From Micrococcales bacterium (lineage in GTDB: Bacteria; Actinomycetota; Actinomycetes; Actinomycetales; Dermatophilaceae), in contig JAUNUZ010000013.1 of assembly GCA_030537915.1 (NCBI GenBank), positions 1-6,178 on the forward strand: a DNA stretch of 6,178 bases. Direction: 5' to 3'. Under the pieces are notes generated by a model. It ran no database searches and was not told the origin of the DNA. It was given only the letters and a program-made list of their open reading frames with translations. The number at the start of each line of letters is the position of its first letter. The first letter of the stretch is position 1. Shown one piece after another: positions 1 to 6,178 of this stretch. Both the position numbers and the translations under genes were made by a program.

Positions 1-108
1 CGTTATGCTGCCGACTGCGTCGAACGCCCAGGCACCCTCTTGGCCGATCTCTAGGCGACACGTGCGGTGACCCTGCGACACAGAGTCGGGGCTGTCCGTC
101 GGCATCAT
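1..108 (-). CDS. Possible 5' end of an unrecognised minus-strand gene, cut by the left window edge
   Basis: A minus-strand frame is open from the ATG at 108 to the left edge, 36 codons without a stop. The start is chosen because a GGGAGG sequence (119-124 on the plus strand as cctccc) lies 10 bases upstream. From here 28 of 36 codons end in G or C, as in neighbouring genes. The same frame extends back to an ATG at 189, but those extra 27 codons are poorer in G/C at the third position (about 15 of 27) and that ATG has no good ribosome binding site. The visible peptide begins MMPTDSPDSV and is polar, with no signal peptide, membrane segment or motif I recognise. If real, the gene is divergent from the TSUP transporter. 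The alternative is a non-coding upstream region, or the plus-strand end of another gene: an 18-codon plus frame ends with TAG at 52-54. Function unknown. Confidence 0.33.
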   Translation of the reverse strand, partial: MMPTDSPDSVSQGHRTCRLEIGQEGAWAFDAVGSIT

Positions 109-118
109 CGCTGAGTAA

Positions 119-124
119 CCTCCC
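119..124 (-). promoter_or_regulatory. Candidate ribosome binding site for the left-edge minus-strand ORF
   Basis: Read on the minus strand this is GGGAGG, 10 bases before the ATG at 108. It is the best Shine-Dalgarno match in the first 200 bases and is the reason for preferring the start at 108 over the one at 189. It only matters if the partial ORF is real. Confidence 0.3.
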
Positions 125-200
125 GAGGCTTGCCCAGGGATCGAGGTCTTGGCGTGGTTGCCACGACCATGCCCACCTGCTCCAGTCATCGGATCGAATC

Positions 201-929
201 ATGGATCTCGTCATTCTCGCGCTGATCGGGCTCGTGGTCTTTGCGTTCGCCAGCGCCGCCCAGGCCACCACCGGCTTCGGCTACGCGTTGGTCGCGGTGC
301 CGATCTTCGCGCTGGCCGTCGACACTCACACTGCGGTGGTTGCCACCACGGCCCTCGGCTTCGTTCTCACTGCCAGCACCGGCTACCGCGAGCGGGCGCA
401 CGTGCAGCTACCGACGGCCCGCCGCATCTTTGTGGCCAGTCTCCTCGGGATGCCCTTGGGTCTGGTGCTGCTCTCGCGGCTCGACGGCCGCTGGCTGTCG
501 CTGGTCATCGGGGTGACCGTGCTCGTCCTGGTGGTGCTGCTCTGGCGTCGGGTCGGTCTGCCCACAGGGGCCGGGGTCGAACGCAGCGCCGGCGTAGTCA
601 GCGGGGTCCTGCTGACTGCGACCGGCATGAACGGTCCCCCGGTGGCACTTGCTCTACAGGCCTCGAACTACCCCGCCCGCGAGTTCCGCGCGACGATCCA
701 GGCGATCTTCGTCGGCCAGGATCTCATCGCGGTGATCGCCTTCGGGGCACTCGGCTTTCTCAATGTCGAGGTCGCCACGGTCGTGTTCGGCGGCCTTGCC
801 GGGATCCCGATCGGCTGGCTGGTGGGAGATCGGCTGGTGCGAAGGATGTCCGAGCAGCAGTTTCGTGCCGGGGTGCTGCTTGTCCTCGTGGCGACCGCGG
901 GGGTCACCCTGATCAGCGTTGTGACCTGA
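201..929 (+). CDS. TauE/SafE (TSUP) family membrane transporter, 242 aa
   Basis: An integral inner-membrane protein of the TSUP family, whose members export sulfite, sulfoacetate, taurine-related or other small organic anions; the substrate here cannot be told from sequence. The family's two related halves are visible. The first starts with a membrane segment (residues 3-20) running into the hallmark QATTGFG (21-27) followed by a helix-breaking proline at 34. The second carries the matching GMNGPP (142-147). Further hydrophobic segments lie near 44-60, 76-92, 98-115, 130-150, 172-205 and 222-241. At 242 residues it is of normal family length and looks intact. The frame stays open upstream to the window edge, but that extension is rich in Arg and Cys and unlike a membrane start, so ATG 201, leading directly into the first hydrophobic segment, is preferred. 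The ribosome binding site before it is weak (only GGA about 9 bases upstream). It is followed at 118 bases by the deacetylase on the same strand; no functional partner is evident. Family is firm, substrate unknown. Confidence 0.9.
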   Translation: MDLVILALIGLVVFAFASAAQATTGFGYALVAVPIFALAVDTHTAVVATTALGFVLTASTGYRERAHVQLPTARRIFVASLLGMPLGLVLLSRLDGRWLSLVIGVTVLVLVVLLWRRVGLPTGAGVERSAGVVSGVLLTATGMNGPPVALALQASNYPAREFRATIQAIFVGQDLIAVIAFGALGFLNVEVATVVFGGLAGIPIGWLVGDRLVRRMSEQQFRAGVLLVLVATAGVTLISVVT

Positions 930-948
930 GCAGGCCCGACAGCCGGTC

Positions 949-969
949 GGCGAGCCATTTCGGCTCACC
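949..969 (+). terminator. Imperfect hairpin after the TSUP transporter gene, possible weak terminator
   Basis: GGCGAGCC (949-956) and GGCTCACC (962-969) can pair at 7 of 8 positions around a 5-base ATTTC loop, beginning 19 bases after the transporter stop. There is no T-run after it, so it is not a textbook intrinsic terminator, although high-GC actinobacteria often lack the T-run. It could also be a chance palindrome. Confidence 0.3.
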
Positions 970-1047
970 CGCAGCTGAACTCGGTCGATGGGTCATAGTC
1001 ACCCCGAGTCCTCGGCCCGGCGATCCGTCGACACCGGAAGGTAGCTC

Positions 1048-1902
1048 ATGCCCTCGTTGCGCTCGGCCCTGGCCGCCGCCGGTATTGCTGGGCTCGCCGC
1101 CGGGCTGGCGCTGGGCCCGTCCGTACTCGAGGTGGCGCGGGCCGCGGATCGCGTACCGGTTCTCTCGCGAGTGACAACCCAGCCGGCCATCTCGAATCCG
1201 AGTCCGGATCCGACCACGAGCCCGACCACGCTCCCGACGCCGTCCGCCAGCGCCACTTCCTCGAGCCGCGGGGGCCGGACCGGCACGCCGCGGACCCGCC
1301 TCCCGGCCACGGCGCGGGTCACGCCGGCCCCGCCGGAGACCGAGAACGGTCGACCGGTCGTCTACCTCACGTTCGACGACGGACCCGACCCGACGTGGAC
1401 CCCGCAGGTCCTTGCGCTTCTGGCCGAGTACCGGGCCGAGGCGACGTTCTTCATGATCGGCGAGGAGGTGGCGCGGTTCCCCTCCGTCGCCCGGCAGGTG
1501 CGGACCGCGGGACACGCCGTCGGCAATCACACCTACACCCATCCGTGGCTGACGAAGCTGACCTCCGCGGGCGCCAGATCGGAACTGGCGCGCACCGACG
1601 CTCTCCTGGGCCCAACACGCTGCATGCGCCCGCCCGGCGGATTCGTCGACGCGCGCATCTCGGCGCTGGCCGCCGACGCGGACAAGACCATCGAGCTGTG
1701 GGAACTGGACACCAAGGACTGGGCTCACCCCGGCGTGCCGGTGGTGGTGGCCGGTGCCACGAAGACGGTCCACGCCGGCTCGGTCGTCCTCATGCACGAC
1801 GGCGGGGGCGACCGCACCCAGAGCGTCGCCGCGCTCACCCAGATCCTGCCGGCCTTGACGGCCGGAGGGTTCGTCTTGCGCTCGTTGCCGGCCTGTCGTT
1901 AG
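1048..1902 (+). CDS. Secreted NodB-type polysaccharide deacetylase (carbohydrate esterase family 4), 284 aa
   Basis: Predicted metal-dependent hydrolase that removes N- or O-acetyl groups from a cell-wall or extracellular glycan, acting outside the membrane. The start at 1048 is supported by GGAAGG (1036-1041), 6 bases upstream. Residues 1-32 form a signal peptide: Arg5, an Ala/Gly/Leu-rich core, and an Ala-Arg-Ala site. A flexible Ser/Thr/Pro-rich linker spans about 43-100. The catalytic domain starts near 103 and has the expected motifs in order: TFDDGPD (108-114, D110 as likely base and D111 as metal ligand), HTYTHP (161-166, metal ligands H161 and H165), RPPGG (194-198), WELDTKDW (218-225) and LMHD (248-251, catalytic H250). 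It is complete, with no missing catalytic residue. Gly198 stands where many members have an aromatic residue (RPPYG type). The only two cysteines are C192, just before the third motif, and C283, next to last, which could form a disulfide. Substrate (peptidoglycan, chitin-like or other glycan) cannot be assigned. Confidence 0.93.
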   Translation: MPSLRSALAAAGIAGLAAGLALGPSVLEVARAADRVPVLSRVTTQPAISNPSPDPTTSPTTLPTPSASATSSSRGGRTGTPRTRLPATARVTPAPPETENGRPVVYLTFDDGPDPTWTPQVLALLAEYRAEATFFMIGEEVARFPSVARQVRTAGHAVGNHTYTHPWLTKLTSAGARSELARTDALLGPTRCMRPPGGFVDARISALAADADKTIELWELDTKDWAHPGVPVVVAGATKTVHAGSVVLMHDGGGDRTQSVAALTQILPALTAGGFVLRSLPACR

Positions 1903-1914
1903 ACCTACGACGAG

Positions 1915-1967
1915 ACCGGGCCGCGTGGCCCAACGCCCTCGCGACCAGGAGAGGCGAGTGGCCCGGT
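1915..1967 (+). repeat. Perfect 8-bp inverted repeat with a competing inner hairpin, possible terminator of the deacetylase gene
   Basis: ACCGGGCC (1915-1922) is the exact reverse complement of GGCCCGGT (1960-1967). Within it, CGCCCTC and GAGAGGCG can extend the stem with a bulge. The left arm can instead fold locally: GGGCC (1918-1922) pairs with GGCCC (1927-1931) over a 4-base loop, so the two structures exclude each other. It begins 13 bases after the deacetylase stop and ends 59 bases before the next start. A transcription terminator without a T-run is the simplest reading; regulation by switching between the folds is only a possibility. Confidence 0.45.
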
Positions 1968-2015
1968 TCAGGTGAGCGTGTGAGACTTCGAGACTCAATG
2001 CCCTTCCGTCGCGTT

Positions 2016-2019
2016 AGGA
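2016..2019 (+). promoter_or_regulatory. Ribosome binding site that fixes the AI-2E family gene start
   Basis: AGGA lies 7 bases before the ATG at 2027. The nearby ATG at 1998 is in another frame and cannot start this gene, so the position supports 2027. Confidence 0.55.
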
Positions 2020-2026
2020 CGCCCGC

Positions 2027-3403
2027 ATGCCCCGGCTACATCTCGGCCCTCACGACCGCTCCGATCCACTCCAGGACACCGAGCCCAGCGCCGGCGGCGA
2101 CATCACGCTGACCGCCGCACAACAGGCCGTCCACGCCGAGTCCGCGATCCCCTACGGCTTGCGGATCGCTGCCGGCATCGCATGGCGCGTCATCGCCGTC
2201 GCGGTCCTCGCCTGGGGTCTGGGCCAAGCCATCGCGGCCACGCGCACCGTCGGCATCCCTGTCGCGGTGGGTCTGTTGCTCGCGGCGCTAGCGATGCCCG
2301 TCATGGTCCTGCTCAACCACCGTCTCGGCTTGGGCCGACACCTGGCCGCGGCGTTGACGACCCTCGGCGGTCTCGCCCTTGTCGGCGGCCTGCTGACGCT
2401 CGCGGGAAACCAGCTGGTCAGCGGCTTCGCGGACCTGCGAGGTCAGATCGCGACGGGTATCTCCCAGATCCAGGACTGGCTGGCGACAGGGCCCTTCTCG
2501 CTTGGCAGCGAGCAGATCAACCAGGCGATCACGTCCGGTCAGGAGTGGCTCTCGGCGAATAGCTCCACGCTGACCAGTGGCGCCCTGTCTGCGGGGACGA
2601 CGGCCTCGGAGTTCCTCGTCGGCACGATCATCGCGCTCATCGTCATGTTCTTCTTCCTCGCCGAGGGCGACTCGATGTGGGCCTGGTTCGTCCGGCTCCT
2701 CCCGCGGGGCATTCAGGACCCGGTCCACCAGGGCTTTCGTCGCGGCTGGGTGAGCCTGGGCTCCTACGTCAAGACCCAGATGCTCGTCGCCTTCATCGAC
2801 GCCTTCTTCATCGCGCTGGGCGCACTGATCCTCGGGCTCCCGCTGATCATCCCCTTGGGCCTGATCATCTTCTTCGCCTCGGCCGTCCCGATCGTGGGCG
2901 CGGTGGTCTCCGGCGCCCTGGCCGTTGTGCTGGGGCTCGTCGTCAAGGGCCCGGTCTACGCGCTGATCATGCTCGGGATCGTGCTGTTGGTGCAGCAGAT
3001 CGAAAGCCACCTGCTCCAGCCGCTGCTCATGGGCAAGGCGGTATCCCTGCACCCGCTCGCGGTCCTGCTCGGGGTGGCGGTCTTCTCGTTCCTCTTCGGG
3101 ATCGTCGGGGCCCTCTTCGCAGTGCCGGTCATGGCGGTGACGAATACCGTGATTCTCTATTGGACCGGCCACGACAAGTTCCCCATGCTCAGTGAGGGCT
3201 ATTCCGCCCTCGACCACTCCCCCAAGGAACTCATCGCCGAGGCCGAGGGCGACGACGAAGAGGTGGGCCAGGCTGCCGTGCACCGGGACCATCGGCAGGC
3301 CGGTGAGGCGTCACCGGATGTCCTGCGCGAGCAGGAGGCCGCCGACGACGCGCGCCTTCACCGACGAGCGAACAGCAAGGCCGCAAAGGACTCCTCCACC
3401 TGA
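2027..3403 (+). CDS. AI-2E (PerM/TqsA) family transporter, 458 aa
   Basis: Polytopic inner-membrane protein of the AI-2E family (PF01594). The name comes from E. coli TqsA, linked to autoinducer-2 export, but other characterised members act as ion antiporters or have no known substrate, so no cargo is assigned. After a polar N-terminal stretch (1-44) come membrane segments at about 46-70, 74-95 and 106-128. A soluble region (about 130-192) follows, then a segment at 195-212 and a dense hydrophobic second half (248-325 and 340-380). Family signatures are YVKTQM (247-252), VPIVGAVVSG (287-296), an IE-H-LLQPLLMG stretch (325-336), LHPLAVLLG (341-349) and GALFAVPV (361-368). The last 75 residues (about 384-458) are soluble and highly charged, a longer tail than the core domain needs. 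The gene is complete. It follows the deacetylase after 124 bases and converges on hutI. Family assignment is secure, function is not. Confidence 0.93.
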   Translation: MPRLHLGPHDRSDPLQDTEPSAGGDITLTAAQQAVHAESAIPYGLRIAAGIAWRVIAVAVLAWGLGQAIAATRTVGIPVAVGLLLAALAMPVMVLLNHRLGLGRHLAAALTTLGGLALVGGLLTLAGNQLVSGFADLRGQIATGISQIQDWLATGPFSLGSEQINQAITSGQEWLSANSSTLTSGALSAGTTASEFLVGTIIALIVMFFFLAEGDSMWAWFVRLLPRGIQDPVHQGFRRGWVSLGSYVKTQMLVAFIDAFFIALGALILGLPLIIPLGLIIFFASAVPIVGAVVSGALAVVLGLVVKGPVYALIMLGIVLLVQQIESHLLQPLLMGKAVSLHPLAVLLGVAVFSFLFGIVGALFAVPVMAVTNTVILYWTGHDKFPMLSEGYSALDHSPKELIAEAEGDDEEVGQAAVHRDHRQAGEASPDVLREQEAADDARLHRRANSKAAKDSST

Positions 3404-3451
3404 CCCGTGCCACCCCTGCGCGGCAGGCTGATGCTGATTGGGTGGGTCAGG
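3399..3451. terminator. Cruciform-like inverted repeat between convergent genes, probable bidirectional terminator
   Basis: CCTGACCC (3399-3406) is the exact reverse complement of GGGTCAGG (3444-3451). Inside the loop, CCTGC (3415-3419) and GCAGG (3423-3427) form a second perfect 5-bp hairpin with a 3-base loop. The outer left arm includes the AI-2E family stop codon (3401-3403) and the right arm ends 1 base before the hutI stop (3453-3455). The symmetric structure fills the whole 49-base gap between converging genes, which fits a terminator shared by both directions. No strong T-run is seen on either strand. Confidence 0.55.
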
Positions 3452-3452
3452 G

Positions 3453-4658
3453 CTAGACGCCGAGGTCCAGAGCGCGCGCGATGGGCACCCCCGGTCGGTA
3501 CGCGAGGTGCAGGTACGAGGGCGCCTCCAGCGCGGTGAGATCGGCACGGCCGCCGACGGCGACTCGGCCGACGTCCGGTCGGCGCAGTGCTCGCGCCGAC
3601 CCCAGGGTGGCGGCGGATAGCGCCTCGGCGGGCGTCATGCCCATCTCCCGCACCGCGAGCGCGATAGCCAAGGGCATCGATGAGGAGTAGCACGTGCCCG
3701 GGTTGCAGTCCGAAGCCAGCGCCACCGCGACCCCGGCGTCGAGCAACGCCCGCGCGTCGGGATAGGGAGAGCGCGTGCAGAATTCGACGCCCGGAAGCAG
3801 GGTCGCAACCGTCGAATCGCCCACCCCGCGGTTGGCTCCGACGAGGGAGTCGACATCGGCCTGCGATAGAAACGTGCAGTGGTCGACGCTCGCGGCAGCC
3901 AGCTCGACGGCCAGGGCGACCCCGGGGCCGGGACCGAGCTGGTTGCCGTGCACCCGCAACTCCAGGCCGGCGTCGCGCCCAGCGGTGAGGATGGCACGAG
4001 ACTCCTGCTCGTCGAAGGCGTGCGTGCTGTTGGGCTCGCAGAAGACGTCGATCCATCGCGCGAGCGGCGCGCAGGCCGTGAGCATCTCGCCGACGACGAG
4101 GGCGACATAGTCGGCACGCGCGTCCGCGAACTCGGGTGGCACGACATGGGCGCCGAGGAAGGTCACCTCGCCGGTCACCTCGCGCGCGAGCCGCAGCGAG
4201 CGCACCTCGTCGGCGACGCTCAAGCCGTAGCCGCTCTTGACCTCCACCGTCGTCGTGCCCTGCGCGCGCATCTCGTCGACGCGGCGGGCCAGCAGTCGAC
4301 GCAGTTCGTCGTCCGTGGCAGCGCGCGTCGCCGCGACGGAGACCGCGATTCCTCCACCGTCGTAGGCCGCACCCGTCAGCCGCGCCGCGAACTCGGCCGA
4401 TCGGTCCCCGGCGAAGACGAGGTGCGAGTGTGAGTCGACGAATCCTGGCACGACGGCGCGGCCCTCGAGGTCCACGCGCCAATCCGCGGCGGGGGCGTCG
4501 CAGGCAGGGCCCACCCAGGCGACCCGCCCGTCCTGCACGGCAACGGCCGCGTCGCGCACGACCCCGAGGTGAGCGGGGTAGAGGTCCTCCTCGATCACGC
4601 CCGCGATATCCGGATCGTTCGTGACAAGTTCACCGATGCCGGTGACGAGGAAACTCAT
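3453..4658 (-). CDS. hutI: Imidazolonepropionase, 401 aa
   Basis: Cytoplasmic amidohydrolase-superfamily enzyme, third step of histidine degradation: it hydrolyses 4-imidazolone-5-propanoate to N-formimino-L-glutamate. The start at 4658 is preferred because the protein then begins [15 protein letters not shown], typical of the family, with GGGAG 5 bases upstream; a longer frame to 4706 adds 16 residues that do not look native. Metal and substrate motifs are present: [12 protein letters not shown] (75-86, with H77 and H79), KSGYG (141-145), GAHVVPPE (169-176), VHGNQ (236-240, H237), VDHCTF with H260, and SDCNPG (316-321, metal ligand D317). The C-terminal region with [13 protein letters not shown] and HLAYRPGVP is also characteristic. 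Length matches the usual 400 or so residues. One oddity is the stretch after FCE (206-208), which reads PNSTHAFDE where most relatives as I recall them have a shorter RGAFD-type sequence. It lies 53 bases after hutF on the same strand, so the two are very likely co-transcribed. Confidence 0.97.
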   Translation of the reverse strand: MSFLVTGIGELVTNDPDIAGVIEEDLYPAHLGVVRDAAVAVQDGRVAWVGPACDAPAADWRVDLEGRAVVPGFVDSHSHLVFAGDRSAEFAARLTGAAYDGGGIAVSVAATRAATDDELRRLLARRVDEMRAQGTTTVEVKSGYGLSVADEVRSLRLAREVTGEVTFLGAHVVPPEFADARADYVALVVGEMLTACAPLARWIDVFCEPNSTHAFDEQESRAILTAGRDAGLELRVHGNQLGPGPGVALAVELAAASVDHCTFLSQADVDSLVGANRGVGDSTVATLLPGVEFCTRSPYPDARALLDAGVAVALASDCNPGTCYSSSMPLAIALAVREMGMTPAEALSAATLGSARALRRPDVGRVAVGGRADLTALEAPSYLHLAYRPGVPIARALDLGV

Positions 4659-4663
4659 GACTG

Positions 4664-4668
4664 CTCCC
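4664..4668 (-). promoter_or_regulatory. Ribosome binding site that decides the hutI start
   Basis: Minus-strand GGGAG lies 5 bases before the ATG at 4658. No comparable site precedes the upstream in-frame start at 4706, which would also lie next to the hutF stop. This supports the 401-residue product. Confidence 0.65.
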
Positions 4669-4711
4669 GAGCTGCGCTGGTAGGGGGGACGGCCCCAGTC
4701 TGGCAAACGAG

Positions 4712-6106
4712 TTATGCCCAGAGCGGTTCGATCGCCTCCCGCAGCAGCGCCCCGACATCACCGAGGACGTGTCGGCGCTCCTGAACGACGAAGCGGCCGT
4801 CGACCGCGACGTCGGTGATGTCGGCGCAGGTGGCGGCCATGAAGACCTGATCCGGCGCGACCCCGGCGGTCCGGGGGCTGGCCAGGTCGACGATGACCAG
4901 ATCGGCCCGTGCGCCCGCGCGCAGCGCACCGGCGTCCTCCCAGCCGAGTGTGTCGTGCGCGGTCGCCGCGGCCTGGAGCGTGTGCAGGCCGAGCCGCCCG
5001 CGCTGCCCCGAGACGAGGCGCTCGTGCATCTCGAGACCGCGTGCCTCCTCGAAGGGGTCGATGATCGCGTGCTGGTCGGTGCCGAGCGAAATCCGCGCAC
5101 CCGCGTCGAGCAGCGCACGGGCAGGCCCGATGCCGTCGGCGAGGTCGCGCTCGGTCGTCGGACAAAAAGCGGCGGTGTCGCGCGCGCGTCCGAGCAGCGC
5201 AATGTCGCTGTCGCGCAAATGCGTCGCGTGCACTGCCGTGAGGTTGGGCGTGAGCAGCCCGGCGTCGCGCAGGAGCTGCGTCGGGGTCACCCCGTAGTAG
5301 GCCAGGCACGCTTCGTTCTCCGCGGGCTGCTCTGAGAGGTGGACGTGCACCGGCAGCGGCCGCCCACGCTGGCGGGCGTGCGGCCCGTTGCTGGAGAGCT
5401 CGCGCACGACCGGCAGCCAGGCCCGAGGCACGGCGCGCACCGAGTGGATGGCCATCCCGACCCGCACATGGTCGCGCTCGCGATGCCTGCCGACGCGGCG
5501 CGCCCACTCATCGGTGGACCCGTCACTGAATCGCTGCTGCAGAGCGTCCAGCGGCTGATGTCCGCGCTCGCCCAACCCCCCGGACAGATAGAGCGTGTCC
5601 AGCAGAGTGATCCGCAGGCCGGCGGCCTGCGCGGCACGGGTCAGCGCGTTGCTCATCGCGTTGGGGTAGGCGTAGGGCCGGCCGTCTAGCCGGTGGTGCA
5701 GGTAGTGGAACTCCCCCACCGAGGTGAAGCCGGCGAGCACCATCTCGGCATAGACCGCCCTGGCCAGCGTGTAGTAGGTCTCAGGATCGAGACGGCTGGC
5801 GATGTCGTACATCGCGTTGCGCCACGTCCAGAACGAGCCACTGCCCCGGTGCGTCCGCCCGCGCAGGGCCCGGTGGAAGGCGTGCGAGTGCGTGTTGGCG
5901 AAACCCGGCAGGGCGATCCCGTCGAAGCGGCGGACCAATGAGTCGGGGGCAGTGCCGGGTCGGACCGCGCGGTAGACACCGTCACTGACCTCGAAGGTCA
6001 CGTCGTGCGCGAGACCGTTGGGCAGCAGTGCGTAGGGGACGTGCCATCGCTGCGTGTCGCCGACGGCGGGCGGTGCAGTGGCAGTTCGCCCATCAATCGG
6101 CCTCAT
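4712..6106 (-). CDS. hutF: Formimidoylglutamate deiminase, 464 aa
   Basis: Cytoplasmic zinc-dependent amidohydrolase that converts N-formimino-L-glutamate to N-formyl-L-glutamate and ammonia, the step after HutI in the five-step histidine pathway. Motifs in order: [17 protein letters not shown] (69-84, metal ligands H73 and H75), [11 protein letters not shown] (128-138), [13 protein letters not shown] (254-266, with H256 as metal ligand and E259 as likely catalytic acid/base), VHATHL (292-297, H293), [11 protein letters not shown] (315-325) and [16 protein letters not shown] (341-356, D344 as metal ligand). The long SEQPAENEA and [11 protein letters not shown] stretches separate HutF from guanine deaminases and other relatives. 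Start 6106 is chosen because the upstream extension in this frame contains several AGA codons and no conserved sequence, and a GAGGAG site (6117-6122) lies 10 bases upstream. The N-terminal 20 residues or so before [11 protein letters not shown] look unconserved, so the true start could differ slightly. Length is close to the usual 450 or so residues. It precedes hutI by 53 bases. Confidence 0.96.
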   Translation of the reverse strand: MRPIDGRTATAPPAVGDTQRWHVPYALLPNGLAHDVTFEVSDGVYRAVRPGTAPDSLVRRFDGIALPGFANTHSHAFHRALRGRTHRGSGSFWTWRNAMYDIASRLDPETYYTLARAVYAEMVLAGFTSVGEFHYLHHRLDGRPYAYPNAMSNALTRAAQAAGLRITLLDTLYLSGGLGERGHQPLDALQQRFSDGSTDEWARRVGRHRERDHVRVGMAIHSVRAVPRAWLPVVRELSSNGPHARQRGRPLPVHVHLSEQPAENEACLAYYGVTPTQLLRDAGLLTPNLTAVHATHLRDSDIALLGRARDTAAFCPTTERDLADGIGPARALLDAGARISLGTDQHAIIDPFEEARGLEMHERLVSGQRGRLGLHTLQAAATAHDTLGWEDAGALRAGARADLVIVDLASPRTAGVAPDQVFMAATCADITDVAVDGRFVVQERRHVLGDVGALLREAIEPLWA

Positions 6107-6178
6107 TCTTCTGCTGCTCCTCGTTCTCTCGCTGCCCGGCCCCGCTGCCAAGGATCGCAGCATCTGCGTTGCACATCT
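6093..6178 (-). CDS. Possible C-terminal tail of the gene upstream of hutF, cut by the right window edge
   Basis: A minus-strand frame is open from the right edge to a TGA at 6095-6093, 14 bases inside hutF. Of its 27 visible codons, 20 end in G or C, better than the other two frames over the same bases. The peptide is hydrophilic, ending in a Glu/Gln/Asn-rich stretch ([12 protein letters not shown]), which suits a protein C-terminus. An overlap of this size would fit translational coupling in a hut operon. In related actinobacteria the gene before hutF is often an allantoate-amidohydrolase-like enzyme or hutU, but nothing in these few residues identifies it. It may equally be a non-coding leader. 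Confidence 0.28.
   Translation of the reverse strand, partial: MCNADAAILGSGAGQRENEEQQKNEAD
6117..6122 (-). promoter_or_regulatory. Probable ribosome binding site of hutF
   Basis: Minus-strand GAGGAG lies 10 bases before the ATG at 6106, slightly farther than ideal. A purine-rich AGAAGA directly before the ATG is an alternative. Together they support 6106 as the start but do not prove it. Confidence 0.4.

Noticed and set aside
149..1174. 341-codon plus-strand open frame across the transporter and into the deacetylase
   Set aside because: Out of frame with both recognised proteins and Arg/Gly/Pro-rich; a shadow.
913..1998. 361-codon minus-strand open frame
   Set aside because: It lies opposite the deacetylase gene, whose motifs are unmistakable. 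The translation is Arg/Gly-rich low-complexity sequence, as expected of an antisense shadow in high-GC DNA.
2288..3292. 334-codon minus-strand open frame with an acidic, His-rich product
   Set aside because: It is the antisense of the membrane-spanning codons of the AI-2E family gene; hydrophobic codons read backwards give Asp/Glu/Gln/His-rich sequence. No motif supports it.
2027..3403. Naming the AI-2E family gene tqsA, with a quorum-sensing role
   Set aside because: Family membership alone does not establish autoinducer-2 transport, and no autoinducer synthesis or response gene is nearby.
3358..4482. 374-codon minus-strand open frame overlapping hutI
   Set aside because: It overlaps hutI in another frame and encodes Arg-rich sequence without motifs, while hutI is fully conserved.
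4675..4700. Short GGGG-CCCC hairpin between hutF and hutI
   Set aside because: Four base pairs in G/C-rich DNA is too little to call a terminator or regulatory element in a 53-base operon gap.
6103..6178. Upstream frame ending in TGA that overlaps the hutF ATG as ATGA, the classic 4-base coupling
   Set aside because: Only about 10 of its 24 visible codons end in G or C and it contains AGA codons, so it does not look coding. The frame ending at 6093 is better.
1..6178. Mobile elements, CRISPR arrays, tRNA or rRNA genes, toxin-antitoxin or defence genes
   Set aside because: No transposase motif, long repeats, spaced repeats, tRNA-like folds or defence domains were seen; base composition is even across the window.

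Overview
The window is a compact, high-GC stretch with strong G/C preference at third codon positions, Shine-Dalgarno-type starts and short intergenic gaps. HutF and HutI resemble actinobacterial enzymes, and the secreted deacetylase has a Ser/Thr/Pro-rich linker, so the source is most likely an actinobacterium. I cannot name a genus from sequence alone.

Layout. Bases 1-200 hold what may be the start of a minus-strand gene that leaves the left edge (weak evidence). Three plus-strand genes follow: a TauE/SafE (TSUP) family membrane transporter (201-929), a signal-peptide-bearing NodB-type polysaccharide deacetylase (1048-1902) and an AI-2E/PerM family membrane protein (2027-3403). Each is separated from the next by a little over 100 bases containing an inverted repeat. 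Only 49 bases, occupied by a cross-shaped inverted repeat, separate the AI-2E family stop from the stop of the first convergent gene. The right half is a minus-strand histidine-utilisation pair, read right to left: hutF (6106-4712) then hutI (4658-3453). A short open frame at the right edge may be the tail of the gene before hutF.

How the genes work together. HutI opens the imidazolone ring to give N-formimino-L-glutamate, and HutF deiminates that to N-formyl-L-glutamate plus ammonia. They are consecutive steps of the five-step Hut pathway, so the organism probably degrades histidine by the deiminase route and not by direct formiminoglutamate hydrolysis. HutH, HutU and the final deformylase or amidohydrolase are not in the window and would be expected upstream of hutF, beyond the right edge, or elsewhere. 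The three plus-strand genes look like independent envelope functions with no evident link to histidine catabolism.

I found no mobile element, CRISPR array, rRNA, tRNA or evidence of a new biological system. The region reads as ordinary chromosome, and the findings are modest local oddities.
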